Below the pieces are notes generated by a model. That model had not been told where the DNA came from. It saw only the letters and a list, made by a program, of their open reading frames with translations, and did not search any database. Below, piece after piece: positions 45,210 through 56,233 of a DNA stretch of 64,000 nucleotides; within the stretch, counting starts at the first letter, position 1, and each line of letters begins with the position of its first letter. The stretch spans positions 7,068,001 to 7,132,000 of the forward strand of contig OX637410.1 of NCBI GenBank assembly GCA_951799425.1, in the 5' to 3' direction. Source of the DNA: Ilex aquifolium. Taxonomy: Eukaryota > Streptophyta > Magnoliopsida > Aquifoliales > Aquifoliaceae. The position numbers and the translations under genes are program-made.

Positions 45210-45690
45210 GCTAAACGCTTTGAATAAGATTTGAGGCCTTCCATCCGCGAGAAGCTGGTTACACTCTGAATTCGAGAATACAAGATCTCGTGAACGTGGA
45301 CGTGGACGTGTACGTGTACGTGTACGTGGACGTGGACGTGGACGTGGACGCGGTTGAACAAAGACTTCAGACAGTTGGAGAAGATGGAGTTACCCAGACG
45401 AGAACAGGCATGGACCCGCGCCAATGCTTTGCATGCGGGATGTATGGGCACTTCAAACATAGATGCCCCTCGTTTCCCCCAATGACCAAGCAAGCAACCG
45501 AGCAAGTACCAGCAAACAAGCCACCTCTACAAAGGCCATCACAACAGAGAGCTCAGATAGCTCGAGGAGCGGGAGGCGTACCAGAGAGAATAGGCACAGA
45601 TGCACGCCGATGTTTTGCCTGTGGAGGTGTTGGGCACTTCATAGATAATTGTCCATTGCTTTCTACCAAGACCAACCAAGCAACTGGGTG
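45210..45690 (+). pseudogene. gag C-terminus with two zinc knuckles, forward B
   Basis: The capsid helix RAKRFE*DLRPSIREKL is followed by a (GTGGAC)n tract (45293-45350) and then the open frame 45290-45691. That frame holds two CX2CX4HX4C knuckles, CFACGMYGHFKHRC and CFACGGVGHFIDNC, separated by a Gln/Pro-rich linker. Two knuckles suggest a tandem duplication relative to the reverse copy. A nucleocapsid fragment could be translated but has no capsid attached. Confidence 0.85.
45293..45350. repeat. (GTGGAC)n hexamer microsatellite
   Basis: GTGGAC and GTGTAC hexamers in tandem inside gag, coding an alternating Asp-Val or Val-Tyr run depending on frame. Homologous to 16870-16920. Confidence 0.9.
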
Positions 45691-45691
45691 A

Positions 45692-46020
45692 GTGAATGCA
45701 AACAGGCCACCGCTACGACAGCCACTACCACCACAGAGACCGTTACAAACTCAAGCCCCCGGCGGTGCCAATCAAGGAAGGGTTTTTGCTTTGACTCAAC
45801 CGGAGGAAAATGCCTCCAACGCCGTGGTGGAAGGTATTGCTCTTCTCTACAATTTTTGGGCCCGAATTATATTGGATTCCTACGTGACTTATTCCTTTCT
45901 ACGTACCGTGTATGCTGTGGAATTGGGATTGGGTTCCGAGGAGCTAGAACATGTTTTATATGTTGACTTGCCTACGGGAGAACAGGGGGATACCAAGCTA
46001 GTCTGTAAGGGTTACGTGCA
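45692..46020 (+). pseudogene. protease remnant, forward B
   Basis: Frame 45692-46150 reads GRVFALTQPEENASNAVVEG, ILDSYVTYSFL where active enzymes have DSGATHSFI, and AVELGLGSEELEH. The catalytic Asp remains; Gly and Ala of the motif are lost. The reverse B copy shares the Gly-to-Tyr change, so the enzyme was dead before the copies separated. Past 46020 the frame enters LTR-like sequence. Confidence 0.8.
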
Positions 46021-46029
46021 AGCGGATTA

Positions 46030-47150
46030 CATTTCAGTTACCAGTAGGTTTACTTATATGTATTTCTTTGACTCTAAATGTTATATGTATGCTATCCAAT
46101 CCTTGATTCTTGTTATTCTTGAAATTAATGCCATGTGGAAAATAATGTGATGGTTGGGTAACCCTTAAATCGCCTTGCTTGCTACCAAACCCTAGTTTTT
46201 AAGGGAAATGTGTTTTTCTCTTGATTTCTCCTTTGTTCTTGATTTCCACCCTTGATATTTGTTTGTTATTGATTTCAATACCTGATTGTTCCTTATTTTT
46301 AATTCTAAGCTTGATATTCGTTGTGATGGATTTCAAGAAGTGATTGTTCCTTTGTTGTTGATTTCCAAGCTTAATATTCATTTGTTCTTGATATCTAAAT
46401 TTGATATGCACTTGGTAGTGACTATAACCCTTGTGATTCAATTATTCTCAATATTCTATACTTGATATTCTTTATTCTTGGTTCCAAGACTTGAGTGTTC
46501 TTTTGGTCTTGATTTCTAAGCTTCATAATCCTTTGTTATTGATTCACACCTTGATAGTCGTTTGTTATTGATTTCCATACATGATTGTTCCGTTAAATCT
46601 TAATTTCTCCTTTGTTCATGACTTTCAAACTTGATACGCCTTTCAAGCCTAATATTCGTTGGCTCTTGATAGCAAAATTTGATATTCATTTGATTGATTC
46701 TAACTATTGTAATTCATGTATTCTTGATATTCAATACTTGACATCCTTTGGTTCTTGATTTCAAGACTTGGTTGTTCCTTTGTTTTTAATTTCCCCAGGC
46801 TTCATGACCCATTGGTTCTTGATAGCCAAATTTGATATTCATTTGATTGATTCTAACCCTTGTGATTCATTTATTCTTGATATTCAATACTTGATATTCA
46901 TTGGTTCTTGATTTCAAGACTTGACATTCAATTGCTCTTGATTTCAATACTTGATTTCTCCTTGTCCTTGAGTTCAAAACTTGATACTCTTTAGTTCTTG
47001 GTTACAAAGCTTGATATGCACCTGTTATTGACTCCAAGACTCGATTGTTACTTTGTTCTTGATTCCAAAGCTTGATTATTTATTTGTTCCTTAATTCAAA
47101 ATTCTAACTATGGGTATTGACCAATAAAATGGTATTTTCGATGATATTAT
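46030..47150. repeat. LTR-like, TTCTTGATTTCAAGACTTGATATTC repeat segment
   Basis: This lies in place of RT-RNase H-integrase core. 46040-46250 resembles LTR B around 42530-42740 (TTATATGTAT..CTAT..AACCCTAG.TTT..AAG), and 47060-47140 resembles 42720-42775 (TTCTTGATT..AATTC..TATTGA..AAAATGGTATTT). Between them about 0.8 kb of degenerate CTTGATATTC / TTCTTGATTTC repeats look like expansion of the single TTCTTGATTTC in the LTR. Confidence 0.75.
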
Positions 47151-47189
47151 GTTAATTTTTCTTAAATTATTTCGTTGGAAAAATGTATG

Positions 47190-47595
47190 TGGATTTGGGT
47201 CGCCTAAGAAAAGAGTGTTTAGATTCGGCAAGAAGGGCAAGTTAGCGCCAAGATGTACCGGATCGTTTGAGGTAATCAAAGCGGTAGGCAATTCGGCGTA
47301 TCAACTTCGACTACCAGCCGGGCTATCCGGAGTACATGGCGTGTTTCACGTGTCGATGTTGAGGACGTGTCACTCGGATGCAACTCTAGTCGTGAACTTG
47401 GAAGATATAGAAATTCAAGATGGAGCAACCTATGAAGAACAACCGGTGAAGATTCTCGACGCCAAAGAGAACGTGTTCCGTAACAAAGTCATCCGACTAG
47501 TGAAGGTTTTATGGCAACACCATGGAGTGGAGGAAGCTACATGGGAACCGGAGCAAGAAATGCGGGAGAAGTATCCATTTTTGTTCGCTACTTGA
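47190..47595 (+). pseudogene. integrase C-terminus plus chromodomain, forward B
   Basis: Frame 47149-47595 is open to its natural TGA. It reads FRFGKKGKLAPRCTGSFEVIKAVG, AYQLRLPAG, VHGVFHVSMLRTCHSD, then the chromodomain (VIRLVKVLWQHHGVEEATWEPE). The open frame could encode a chromodomain peptide of about 130 residues, but the real integrase core is absent and the 5' end of the frame is non-integrase sequence. Chromovirus chromodomains bind modified histone tails. Better preserved than the reverse copy, which has an in-frame stop. Confidence 0.9.
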
Positions 47596-47616
47596 GATAA
47601 GTTTCGAGGACGAAAC

Positions 47617-47636
47617 TTTCTTTAAGGGGGGTGGAT
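47617..47636 (+). promoter_or_regulatory. polypurine tract of forward B
   Basis: TTTCTTTAAGGGGGGTGGAT abuts the 3' LTR. Confidence 0.85.
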
Positions 47637-50010
47637 TGTAACACCCCGCATTTTCTTTTATATATATGTATATAGATATATAGTAAATAATTGTTGTAAA
47701 AATGTGGATATGTGTAATGATGTAAGAATGAACTATATAGGTTGTAATAGTAGGAGAAATGCTAGAGATGCATATTGATTGAGAAGTTTGAGTTTCAAAG
47801 ACGTTTAAACTTGGAAAGGGTGATTAGATGAATTTCTAAATATTTTTAGGTCAAAATAAGGTGTCCATTGAATCCGGAAGGTCGAACAACCTTGGAAGAG
47901 GTAATATGAGGTGTATTGGAAGTTAGGAAGATTTTCGGAATGAAAGCACATTTAAGAGAAAACTTGGGTAGAAAGGACTTTGGACACTACCTAGTATTTG
48001 GATCATAACTCTATATCATGATGTCCATTTGATCTGAAATTTTGACAGTAGATAGTAGACATCCAGGACTACAAAAGTGTATTTCATGAAAATTTTCCAA
48101 ATCAATCTCTAAATAGGCAAAACCTTCACTGGAAGTTTCAGCAGAAACTGGGATGACGTTCGAACGTGAATCGACGTTCGAACGTGAGGGAGTCCCAGTA
48201 CTTTGGTGTCTGCAGAGCTCTGATGAAAATGAAAAAGTACTGGGAGCAACCAACGTTCGAAAGCCAAAGTGACGTTCGAACGTGAATCAATAATTTGCAC
48301 TAGTGACGTTCGAACGCCAATGACGTTCGAACGTGAGTTACGAATTCTGAACTTCAGAATCGCGCACAGGAGGCCATTTCTTTCACTATAAATACTTAAG
48401 GACACCCCCATTAGCCTCATTTCAACATTTCTAACCCTAGATAATCTTATAGAGGAAGAAATAAGGGGAAAACACAAGATCAAGAGAGGATTTACACATT
48501 GAAGAGGATCAAAACTTCAAGTTCCTCAAAGAACACTAAGGAAGAAGAAGGTAGGGGATTTCTTCTCTTTCTCTTACATTGAGGTTAGGGTATTTATATA
48601 TGTATGTTTTGGCTATCAAGGGTATATATATGCTATGTAATCATCATCTCTTAGGCTTTTTGACAAAGATTACATGTTTTACACAAAGTTAGGGTTGTAT
48701 ACCCATGAAATCCCTCTTTTGTTTGAAAAACCCTAGTTTTCAAGAGTGATGAGTTTTCCTTTTGAACTCTTCCTTTATTCTTGATTTCAAAACTTTAGTG
48801 TTTCATATTGAACAACAAAATGGTATTTATGAGGATCTCTTGTACACTTTCTTATATTGCTCTTTGTACAACAACTTGAGAAAATTGGGGGTTTTTAAGA
48901 TATACTTATAAATTGTGAAATTGGGTTTGGTATTGTATCTCTTATGAGTGTGGGATGACCATGGGTGGCCTTTGAAGAGATATCGTAGAGTGGGTAGACG
49001 TGTTGCTTGCTCCGTGTGGGTGGGCATTTCTCCTACCACTCGTAGTGGGGTTAGTGCTTTGGTAAGACTAAACCGCTATTGCTCACGGGTGCCGTGTAAG
49101 AGGGTTAGTATACTAATACCTAGGTTGGATACGTCACTGCCATTGGTGTGGCATACGCCCTTCCTAAAGGATGGATATCTTTGATAAGATTTGTGTGGGT
49201 GTGTGTGGGTTAGATATTACTCAATGTGTCGATTCATGGGGTTTGCCTTACATCATGTTTGAGATACACATACATATGGTTGTGGAATATTCAAGTTATG
49301 GATTATTGTATTATTGTGGAAAATGGTTTCCTACAAGAACTTGTGGGAGTATGGGATTCCACAAGGTCTTGTGGGAAAATGGTTTATATTTTGGAAAATG
49401 GATATGTATTGGATCTTGGTTTCTTTTACTGTTCACTTAAATTACTGTTGCTACTTAAACTTGAGATCCATTTTAAAATGTCCCTGTTTTACTTCAAAGA
49501 TTATGTATGCTATTTGTAAAATGAGACCGGCCATTTTGTATGTTTTGATAAACCTTGTTCGAGTTTGGGAGGAATGTTGCTACGGAGCTTAGTGCTCACC
49601 CCCTACCGCTAACATTTTTCAGATACGGTGCTAGAGGAGAACCTCGGAGTTGATGACCAGGGGTATTGGGAGGCCCCATTCGAGGGAAATCTAGATCCCG
49701 AGGTGGACATATAGAGCGACCTCCTTTCCTTTTGTACTAGACTAGGACATTCTTTTCCTTTGTAATAGACTTGAGAATTTATTTTGAAATCATGTGTAGT
49801 TTAGTTTTCTTTTGTTATTCCGCTGCTAAGTTACGTTTGATCCTTTGAGATGTAAATGACATAGCTTGGCTTATTCTTTTGGGATGATATTGTAAATTTT
49901 ATGGATGATGAATGAAATTTTTTTCTTATTGATGGAATTATATTAGTGCTCTCATGTTGTGAATGGTCTTAGAATGTAATGCCGACCAGGGTGTGTTTTG
50001 GGGTGTCACA
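47637..50010 (+). repeat. 3' LTR of the forward B element
   Basis: TGTAACACCCCGC... to ...GGGGTGTCACA. Its ACGTTCGAACGT cluster (48155-48334) keeps one word intact that has a C-to-T change in the 5' LTR. TATA at 48387. The 3' terminus has TGTCACA instead of TGTTACA. Confidence 0.95.
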
Positions 50011-50015
50011 GTCGC

Positions 50016-50531
50016 CTCAAGTCCCTTACCCAGCGCCTATAAATAGTCTGTCCCTGCTTCAGTTTCAGAGATTCATGGAGGGTTCACCAGAGAGTCAGTC
50101 CAGAGAGTGAGGAAAGAGAGAATGAGAGAAACAGTGAAGTGAGGCCCTGCCAGAATCATTTTCCAGCCAAATTTCTACTTCTATATTTCTGTTTATCCTT
50201 TTTACTTGGAGGGTTGAACCTCTCCCACGTTTGTGCCCTAACCGATAATAAGAGTTGTAGTGTTTCAGCTATTCCTCAGGGAAGGATTTGTCTTGTATTT
50301 TACTTTGATTGTAATGAGGACATCTCACTCCTTTTGCTCATCCATAGCAATGAGGCATGAGTAGCCCTTTTATACCCTTCGGTGAAGGGTGAACACATGT
50401 GTAATACTGTTTAAGTTATAAAAATGTCAATGTTCTACTTATGCTTTAAAGTTTATACCTCCCATAATTGATGGATGGTTACATTTATAATATGCTCCTG
50501 GTTATGAACACCAAGCGGTACTTAATGCTAT
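50016..50531 (+). repeat. 5' LTR of Athila-type element C, part 2
   Basis: Continues LTR C after the B insertion. A TATA box TATAAATA at 50038-50045 lies about 95 bp (after removing B) downstream of the CCGTCCAGA cluster. The leader is GA-rich. The small frame 50139-50360 is LTR leader sequence. It ends with GCTAT at 50527-50531, where composite D begins. Confidence 0.75.
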
Positions 50532-50533
50532 TT

Positions 50534-51506
50534 CTTGTTTGCATTTGCATCATTAGGTATGCATTTAGATAGCATGTTTTGCACTTTAAATAGCATGTTT
50601 TAAAACGACTTGAGCAATGGGTTGAGTGAATTTGATTATGGCCAATGATGAATGTGATTAATTGTTAAGTCAAGGGAAATTGAGGAACATGTTGAATTTG
50701 AAGTTTGACATACTAGTTGGTTTTACACTGTTTGTGATTCTTTCATTCATGAGCACATATCCATCTGTTTGGTTAGTTATTATTTAGAGAATTTATTTGG
50801 CCAAGTGTTTGTGGGAGATATCAGTGAAACTCTAGAAAATTTATTTAAGCATAATTCAAAGCAAATTTAGGCATTCATGAGTTAGAAGAAAGAAAAAAAG
50901 GAAGACAAGAGACAAGAAAGGAGCACGTGGTGAGTAGAGATGGAGCGTAAAATGCACTCACTCATAAACACATGTTGAGAACGGATGGAGCGTAAAACGC
51001 CCTCGTTCAAGAGAAGGCAAGATGGAGCGTAAAACGCACTCGCTCAATAGGAGGTGAGATGGAGCATTAAATGCACTCACCGAAAGAATGAAAAAAGAAA
51101 GAAAGAGAGAGAGATGAAAAAAATCTTTGGACCTTCTAGTTATATGGTTACCTTAATAAGCAGAGGGTGATGTGAAACGTAAGTTCATAGAGTTGATATT
51201 GAGTATCTCCTATGAAGCATTTGATTACGTAAATGTATCTGGGTGATGACTAGCTTGACAGTTCGGATATGTACATGTATTTAAAGGGTCATGAGCGGAG
51301 GTAAAACTAAGGAGTATGTTGAATTGATAGACTTTGCACTATTTTGAAGTTTCCCATAAATTACTATTTGTAGTAACTTTTGGGGCCAGTATTCAGATTC
51401 ATATTGATCCATTGTTTGAGTAGTTAGTTGATAGAATAAATTTTTATAGTTTTTATTCTTAGTATTTTGCTTGAGGACAAGCAAAGATTTAAGTTTGGGA
51501 GTATTT
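50534..51506 (+). other. internal 3' end fragment of D, plus arm
   Basis: Matches the reverse complement of 54164-55225. It contains four GGAGCGTAAAACGC-type words (50938-51082) and ends in a polypurine-like AAGTTTGGGAGTATT before the LTR. No coding sequence; the 5' part of the element is missing. Confidence 0.8.
50938..51082. repeat. GATGGAGCGTAAAACGCACTC hairpin repeats
   Basis: Four copies, about 45 bp apart, of GATGGAGCGTAAAACGC-type words, each with self-complementary GCGT-AAA-ACGC, followed by ACTCRCTCA. Three copies recur at about 54618-54722 in the opposite orientation. Confidence 0.85.
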
Positions 51507-52832
51507 GATGAGTGAGTTTTATACTTACGAATTGTGTAATCTCGGCTTGATGAAATTGCAAGTTTTCAAGTATTTTATGTTCTTTTTCATTTGTTTTGTG
51601 TGTTTGATATTATTTTGTAGGGAGCATCATTTGGAAGGAAACAAGGTCATTTGGTAGCCTAAATGTTGGATTTTTGAAGACTAAGCAAGAAGGGAAGCTC
51701 TAGGCTTAAAAGGGGATCAGTGCAGTTGCGCTAGGACCAGCGCCTAGGCGCTTGAAAAGCAGTAACTCAGCACCCCTGCGCTGGTTTTAAGCGCCTAGGC
51801 GCCTGTTTTAAATTGGACGCGAATTCTGACTTGTTTTGGGGCCGAAATTGAACCCTAATGCTACATATATGCTAGGGTTTGAGTTGGGATAAATATAGAC
51901 TGATTTTGGGGGCTGCTAACAAAAGGAAAAAGACCAAGGATTGATAAAAAATTGAAGACAAGGATCGAAGGAAGCAACACGAAGTAGATTGGACTTGAAG
52001 GCTAGAGAGGAATTAAAGATTGCAACAAAGTTTTCATTATTTTCTCTTACTTTTACTTCTTAATTTTCTGAGATGTTGTTTAATTTGAGAAGAATGTTTT
52101 ACAATTACATTATGAACTAAATTTTTATTAAGATTGCAACTGAACCTAATGCTTAGTTAAACCGATCTACTCTTGTTTCTAGTTGTTATTGATCATATAT
52201 GAGTTGTTTATCATATTTTGTGCTTAATATATAATTGTTTGGCCATCAATTAATTTGATAATCTAGATGAAATTGGGAGATGAATTATAGGTTTAGATCG
52301 GAATATGATGACATGCGTCTAGTTGATTCTTCTTCGGATTGAATAGCTGGGTTTGTGTATAGGATAGGAATATACCTATATGTCGTGTGTAACTTTTATG
52401 AGAGTTTGGACTTAATGAATATATTCCAACTTATTTTGCATAAGAATATAGTAATTTAATTGGGAGAGATATGTTCATCTAACTATCGGAAGAGGTTTGA
52501 TAAATAATTTTGAAGTCTCAGTTAACAACTTATTTTGATCAATTAATTGAAAAGAGAGTGAAAAGATTTATACGAAGCATTAGGGGAAGTTGTAATCTTA
52601 AATTCTTTTATCCGGTAAAATCACTCATTGTTTAGTAATTTTAGATTTAGTCTTAAATTAGTTATTCCATAGTTCAATTCCAATTGTTTAAATAAAATTG
52701 AATTGATATAAAGTTAGTACTTGGAAGTTATTAGTAATAATTCTCCGTGGGAACGATACTCTACTTATCACTTTATTACTTGTTGATCGTGTATACTTGC
52801 ACGTAAATTGTCAATATCAAATTCGGAAAACA
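51507..52832 (+). repeat. LTR D, plus arm
   Basis: TGATGAGTGAGTTTTATAC... to ...AATTCGGAAAACA, about 1.33 kb. AGCGCCTAGGCGCT at 51739-51752 and AAGCGCCTAGGCGCC at 51789-51803; TATA-like TAAATATA at 51900, about 100 bp downstream of the cluster. It is followed by AGTTTT, the same 6 bp that separate LTR and primer site in the full element. Confidence 0.85.
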
Positions 52833-52840
52833 AGTTTTCA

Positions 52841-54163
52841 CAATTTACGTGCAAGTATACACGATCAACAAGTAATAAAGTGATAAGTAGAGTATCGTTC
52901 CCACAGAGAATTATTGCTAATAACTTCCAAGTACTAACTTTATATCAATTCAATTTTATTTAAACAATTGGAATTGGACTATGAAATTACTAATTTAAGA
53001 CTAAATCTAAAATTACTGAATAATGAGTGATTTTACCGGATAAAAGAATTTAAGATTACAACTTCCCCTAATGCTTCATATAAATCTTTCCACTCTCTTT
53101 CTAGTTAATTGATCAAAATAAGTTGTTAATTGAGGCTTCAAAATTATTTATCAAACCTCTTCCGATAGTAAGATAAACATATCTCTCCCAATTAAATTAC
53201 TATATTCTTATGCAAAATAAGTTGGAATAGATTCATTAAGTCCAAACTCTCATAAAAGTTACACACGACATATAGGTATATTTTTATCCTATACAAAAAC
53301 CCAGCTATTCAATCCGAAGAAGAATCAACTAGACGCATGTCATCATATTCCGATCTAAATCTATAATTCATCTCCCAATTTCATCTAGGTTATCAAATTA
53401 ATTGATGGCCAAACAATTATATATTAAGCACAAAATATGATAAACAACTCATATATGATCAATAAGAACTAGAAACTAGAGTAGATCAATTTAACTAAAC
53501 ATCAGGTTCGTTGCAATCTTAATAAAAATTTAGTTCATAATGTAATTGAAAAACATCCTGCTCAAATTAAATAACATCTCAGAAAATCAAGAAGTAAAAG
53601 TAAGAGAAAAGAATGAAAACTTAGTTGCAATCTTCAATTCCTCTCTAGCCTTCAAGTCCAATCTTCTTCGTGTTGCTTCCTTCGATCCTTGTCTTCAATT
53701 TTCTATCAATCCTTGGTCCTTTTTCTATTCTTAGCATCCCCCAAAATTTGTATATCTATCCCAACTAAAACCCTAGCATATATGTAGCATTAGGGTTCAA
53801 TTTCCGCCCCAAAACAAGTCAGAATTCACGTCCAATTTAAAACAGGCGCCTAGGCGCTTAAAACCAGCGCAGGGGCGCTGAGTTACTGCTTTTCAAGCAC
53901 CTAGGCGCTGGTCCTAGCGTAGATGCGTTGATCCCCTTTTAAGCCTAGACCTTCCCTTCTTGCTTAGTCTTAAAAAATCCAACATTTAGGCTACCAAATG
54001 ACCTTGTTTCCTTCCAAATCATCTTGTTTCCTTCCAAATGATGCTCCCTACAAAATAACATTAAAACACACAAAACAAATAAAAAGGAACATAAAATACT
54101 TGAAAACTTGCAATTTCATCAAGCCGAGATTATGCAATTCGTAGGTATAAAACTCACTCATCA
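52841..54163 (-). repeat. 3' LTR of the reverse D element
   Basis: Reverse copy of LTR D lacking its last ~22 bp at the junction with the plus arm. The GGCGCCTAGGCGCT cluster is at 53845-53926. The CCAAAACTTAAAT at 54170 just inside is the reverse of a polypurine tract. Confidence 0.85.
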
Positions 54164-56233
54164 AATACCCCAAAACTTAAATCTTTGCTTGTCCTCAAGC
54201 AAAATACTATGAACAAAAACTATAAAAATTTATTCTATCAACTAACTACTCAAACAATGGATTTATATGAATTTGAATACTGGCCCCAAAAGTTACTACA
54301 AATAGTAATTCACGGGAAACTTCAAAACATTACAAAGTCCAACAGCTCAGCATACTCCTTAATTTTACCTCCGCACATGACCCTTTAAATACATGTGCAT
54401 ATTCAAACTGTTTAAACTAGCCATCACCTAGATAAATTTACGTAGTCAAGCGCTCCATAAGAGATATTCAATATCAACTCTATGAATTTACGTTTCACAT
54501 CATCCTCTGCTAATTAAGGCAAAACGTATAACTATAATGTACAAAGATTTTTTTGTTTATTTTTTTTTCGTCTCTCTCTTTCTCTCTCTTTTTTTTTTCT
54601 TCTTTTTCATTCAAATGGTGAGTGCATTTTATGCTCCATCTCACCTGCTATTGAGCGAGTGCGTTCTACGCTCCATCTCGCCTTTTCTTGAATGAGTGCG
54701 TTTTACGCTCCATCTCTACTCACCACATGCCCCTTTCTTATTTCTTGTCTTCTTATATATATATTATTTACTTCTAACTCATGAAGGATCAAATCAAAAT
54801 AATTTTTCAAAAACTCTTTTTTATTATTTTTTTTATACTATCCCATCATAACCAATATTTCCCCCAAACTTATATGAATGCCTAAATTTGCTTTGAATGA
54901 TGCTTAAATAAATTTTCTAGAGTTTCACTGATATCTCCCACAATCACTTGGCCAAATAAATTCTCTAAATAATAACTAACCAAACTGATGGATAAGTGCT
55001 CATGAACGAAAGAATCACAAATAGTGTAAAACCAACTAGTATGTCAAACTTCAAATTCAACATGTTCATCAATTTCTCTTGACTTAACAATTAATCACAG
55101 TCATCATTGGCCATAATCAAATTCACTAAACCCATTGCTCAAGTCGTTTTAAAACATGCTATTTAAAGTGCAAAACATGCTATCTAAATGCATACTTAAT
55201 GATGCAAATGCAAACAAGCATACCCCCCCAAACTTAAAGTAAACATTGTCCTCAATGTATAGAATAGGAAAAGTTAAGATAAAGGACTTTCCCGAGACTT
55301 CCCTAGTTGTCATCGTCGTCAGCGTCCTCGTCGTCCGTTGAGTTAGGAGTGTATTCGGGAAACATAGGTGGACTCGAAGACTTACGTTGCAAAGCTTAAT
55401 CTTTACCCATGGAGAATGGAGAAATCATTGGTTCTAGTTGATACTCATTGATGGCACTTGAGAGGTAAGATTGTTATATAAAAGAGGTTGAGAGATTCAA
55501 GATGATTGAACGGACTTTTAGGTAAATAAGAGTTGGGGTGTATGTATTTTTAGAGGTTTGAAATCTTTGGGAGTGGTAGGAGTTGATGTAGTGAGTTTAT
55601 TGTCCAAGAATGTAGAGTTGAAGGGTGTTTTATAATGCTGAAATTCTGTGTTGGGAGCTGTTTTGGGGGTTTATAGTGCTGAAATTATGTTTTGGGTGCT
55701 GTCCAGGGTGAATATAATGCTGAAAGTCTACTTTAGGAGCTGTCCAAGTCGAATAGAATGCTGAAAATTTGTCTTGGGCGAGAATTGGGGTAGTAGGGGC
55801 GCTGATTGGGCAGAGAGCAGGCGCCTAGGCCCCGAAATGCAGCGCTGGGGCGCTGCCTATGGTGCTGTTGCATTGCCTTACTGCTTGGGACAGCTTTGGG
55901 AGCAGAAGGTAAGCGCTGGGGCGTTGTTTCGAGCGCTGGGGAGCTGCCTATTGCGCTGCCCAGGCAGAAAATCAGCGTTGGGGTGCTGATTTACTGGGTT
56001 TTTTTTTTTTCCTTCTTTGGCTTGTGCAAGCTACTGTATTTTCCTTCCTTCTCTAATTTTTTCTTTTCTTCAATTCTCGGTACCTACAAGCAATTGACAC
56101 ACTAATTAAAATGCACTAATAATCTAAAAAAAACTAAATTGACATAAACATGAAGTAAAAATTAAAAGCTAAACTTTGGGTTGCCTCCCAAATAGCACTT
56201 GTTTTATAGTCATCATCCTGACTACTCCCTGTA
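54164..56233 (-). other. 3' untranslated region of the reverse D element
   Basis: About 2.07 kb with no domain. It holds GGAGCGTAAAACGC hairpin words (54618-54722), CCAAACTTAAA polypurine-like words near 55228, and at 55800-55993 a second cluster of GCGCCTAGGC / AGCGCTGGGGCGCTG words like those in the LTR. Open frames 55774-56105 run through this cluster and are composition artefacts. Confidence 0.7.
55800..55993. repeat. internal GCGCCTAGGC / AGCGCTGGGGCGCTG cluster
   Basis: AGGCGCCTAGGC, CAGCGCTGGGGCGCTG, AAGCGCTGGGGCGTT, GAGCGCTGGGGAGCTG and CAGCGTTGGGGTGCTG within 200 bp, in a non-LTR location of the same element. Confidence 0.85.

Larger units (their letters stand above)
41582..50010 (+). 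mobile_element. non-autonomous chromovirus-type element B, forward, young copy
   Basis: LTRs at 41582-43954 (2373 bp) and 47637-50010 (2374 bp) show only a few differences per kb by eye. TSD GTCGC is perfect (41577-41581, 50011-50015). The internal region is 3682 bp: primer site, leader, RT/RNase H fragment, gag tail with two zinc knuckles, protease remnant, LTR-like repeat segment, integrase C-terminus with chromodomain, polypurine tract. The RT fragment sits upstream of gag, the reverse of normal order. It is the youngest dated insertion in the window and could not have moved by its own enzymes. Confidence 0.95.

Noticed and set aside
45128..45505. Minus-strand frame with a long Val-His run
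   Set aside because: It is the antisense of the (GTGGAC)n tract in gag.
55774..56105. Two overlapping open frames of 71 and 99 codons
   Set aside because: GC-rich palindrome words suppress stops there; no resemblance to a protein, and the region is the 3' UTR of element D.
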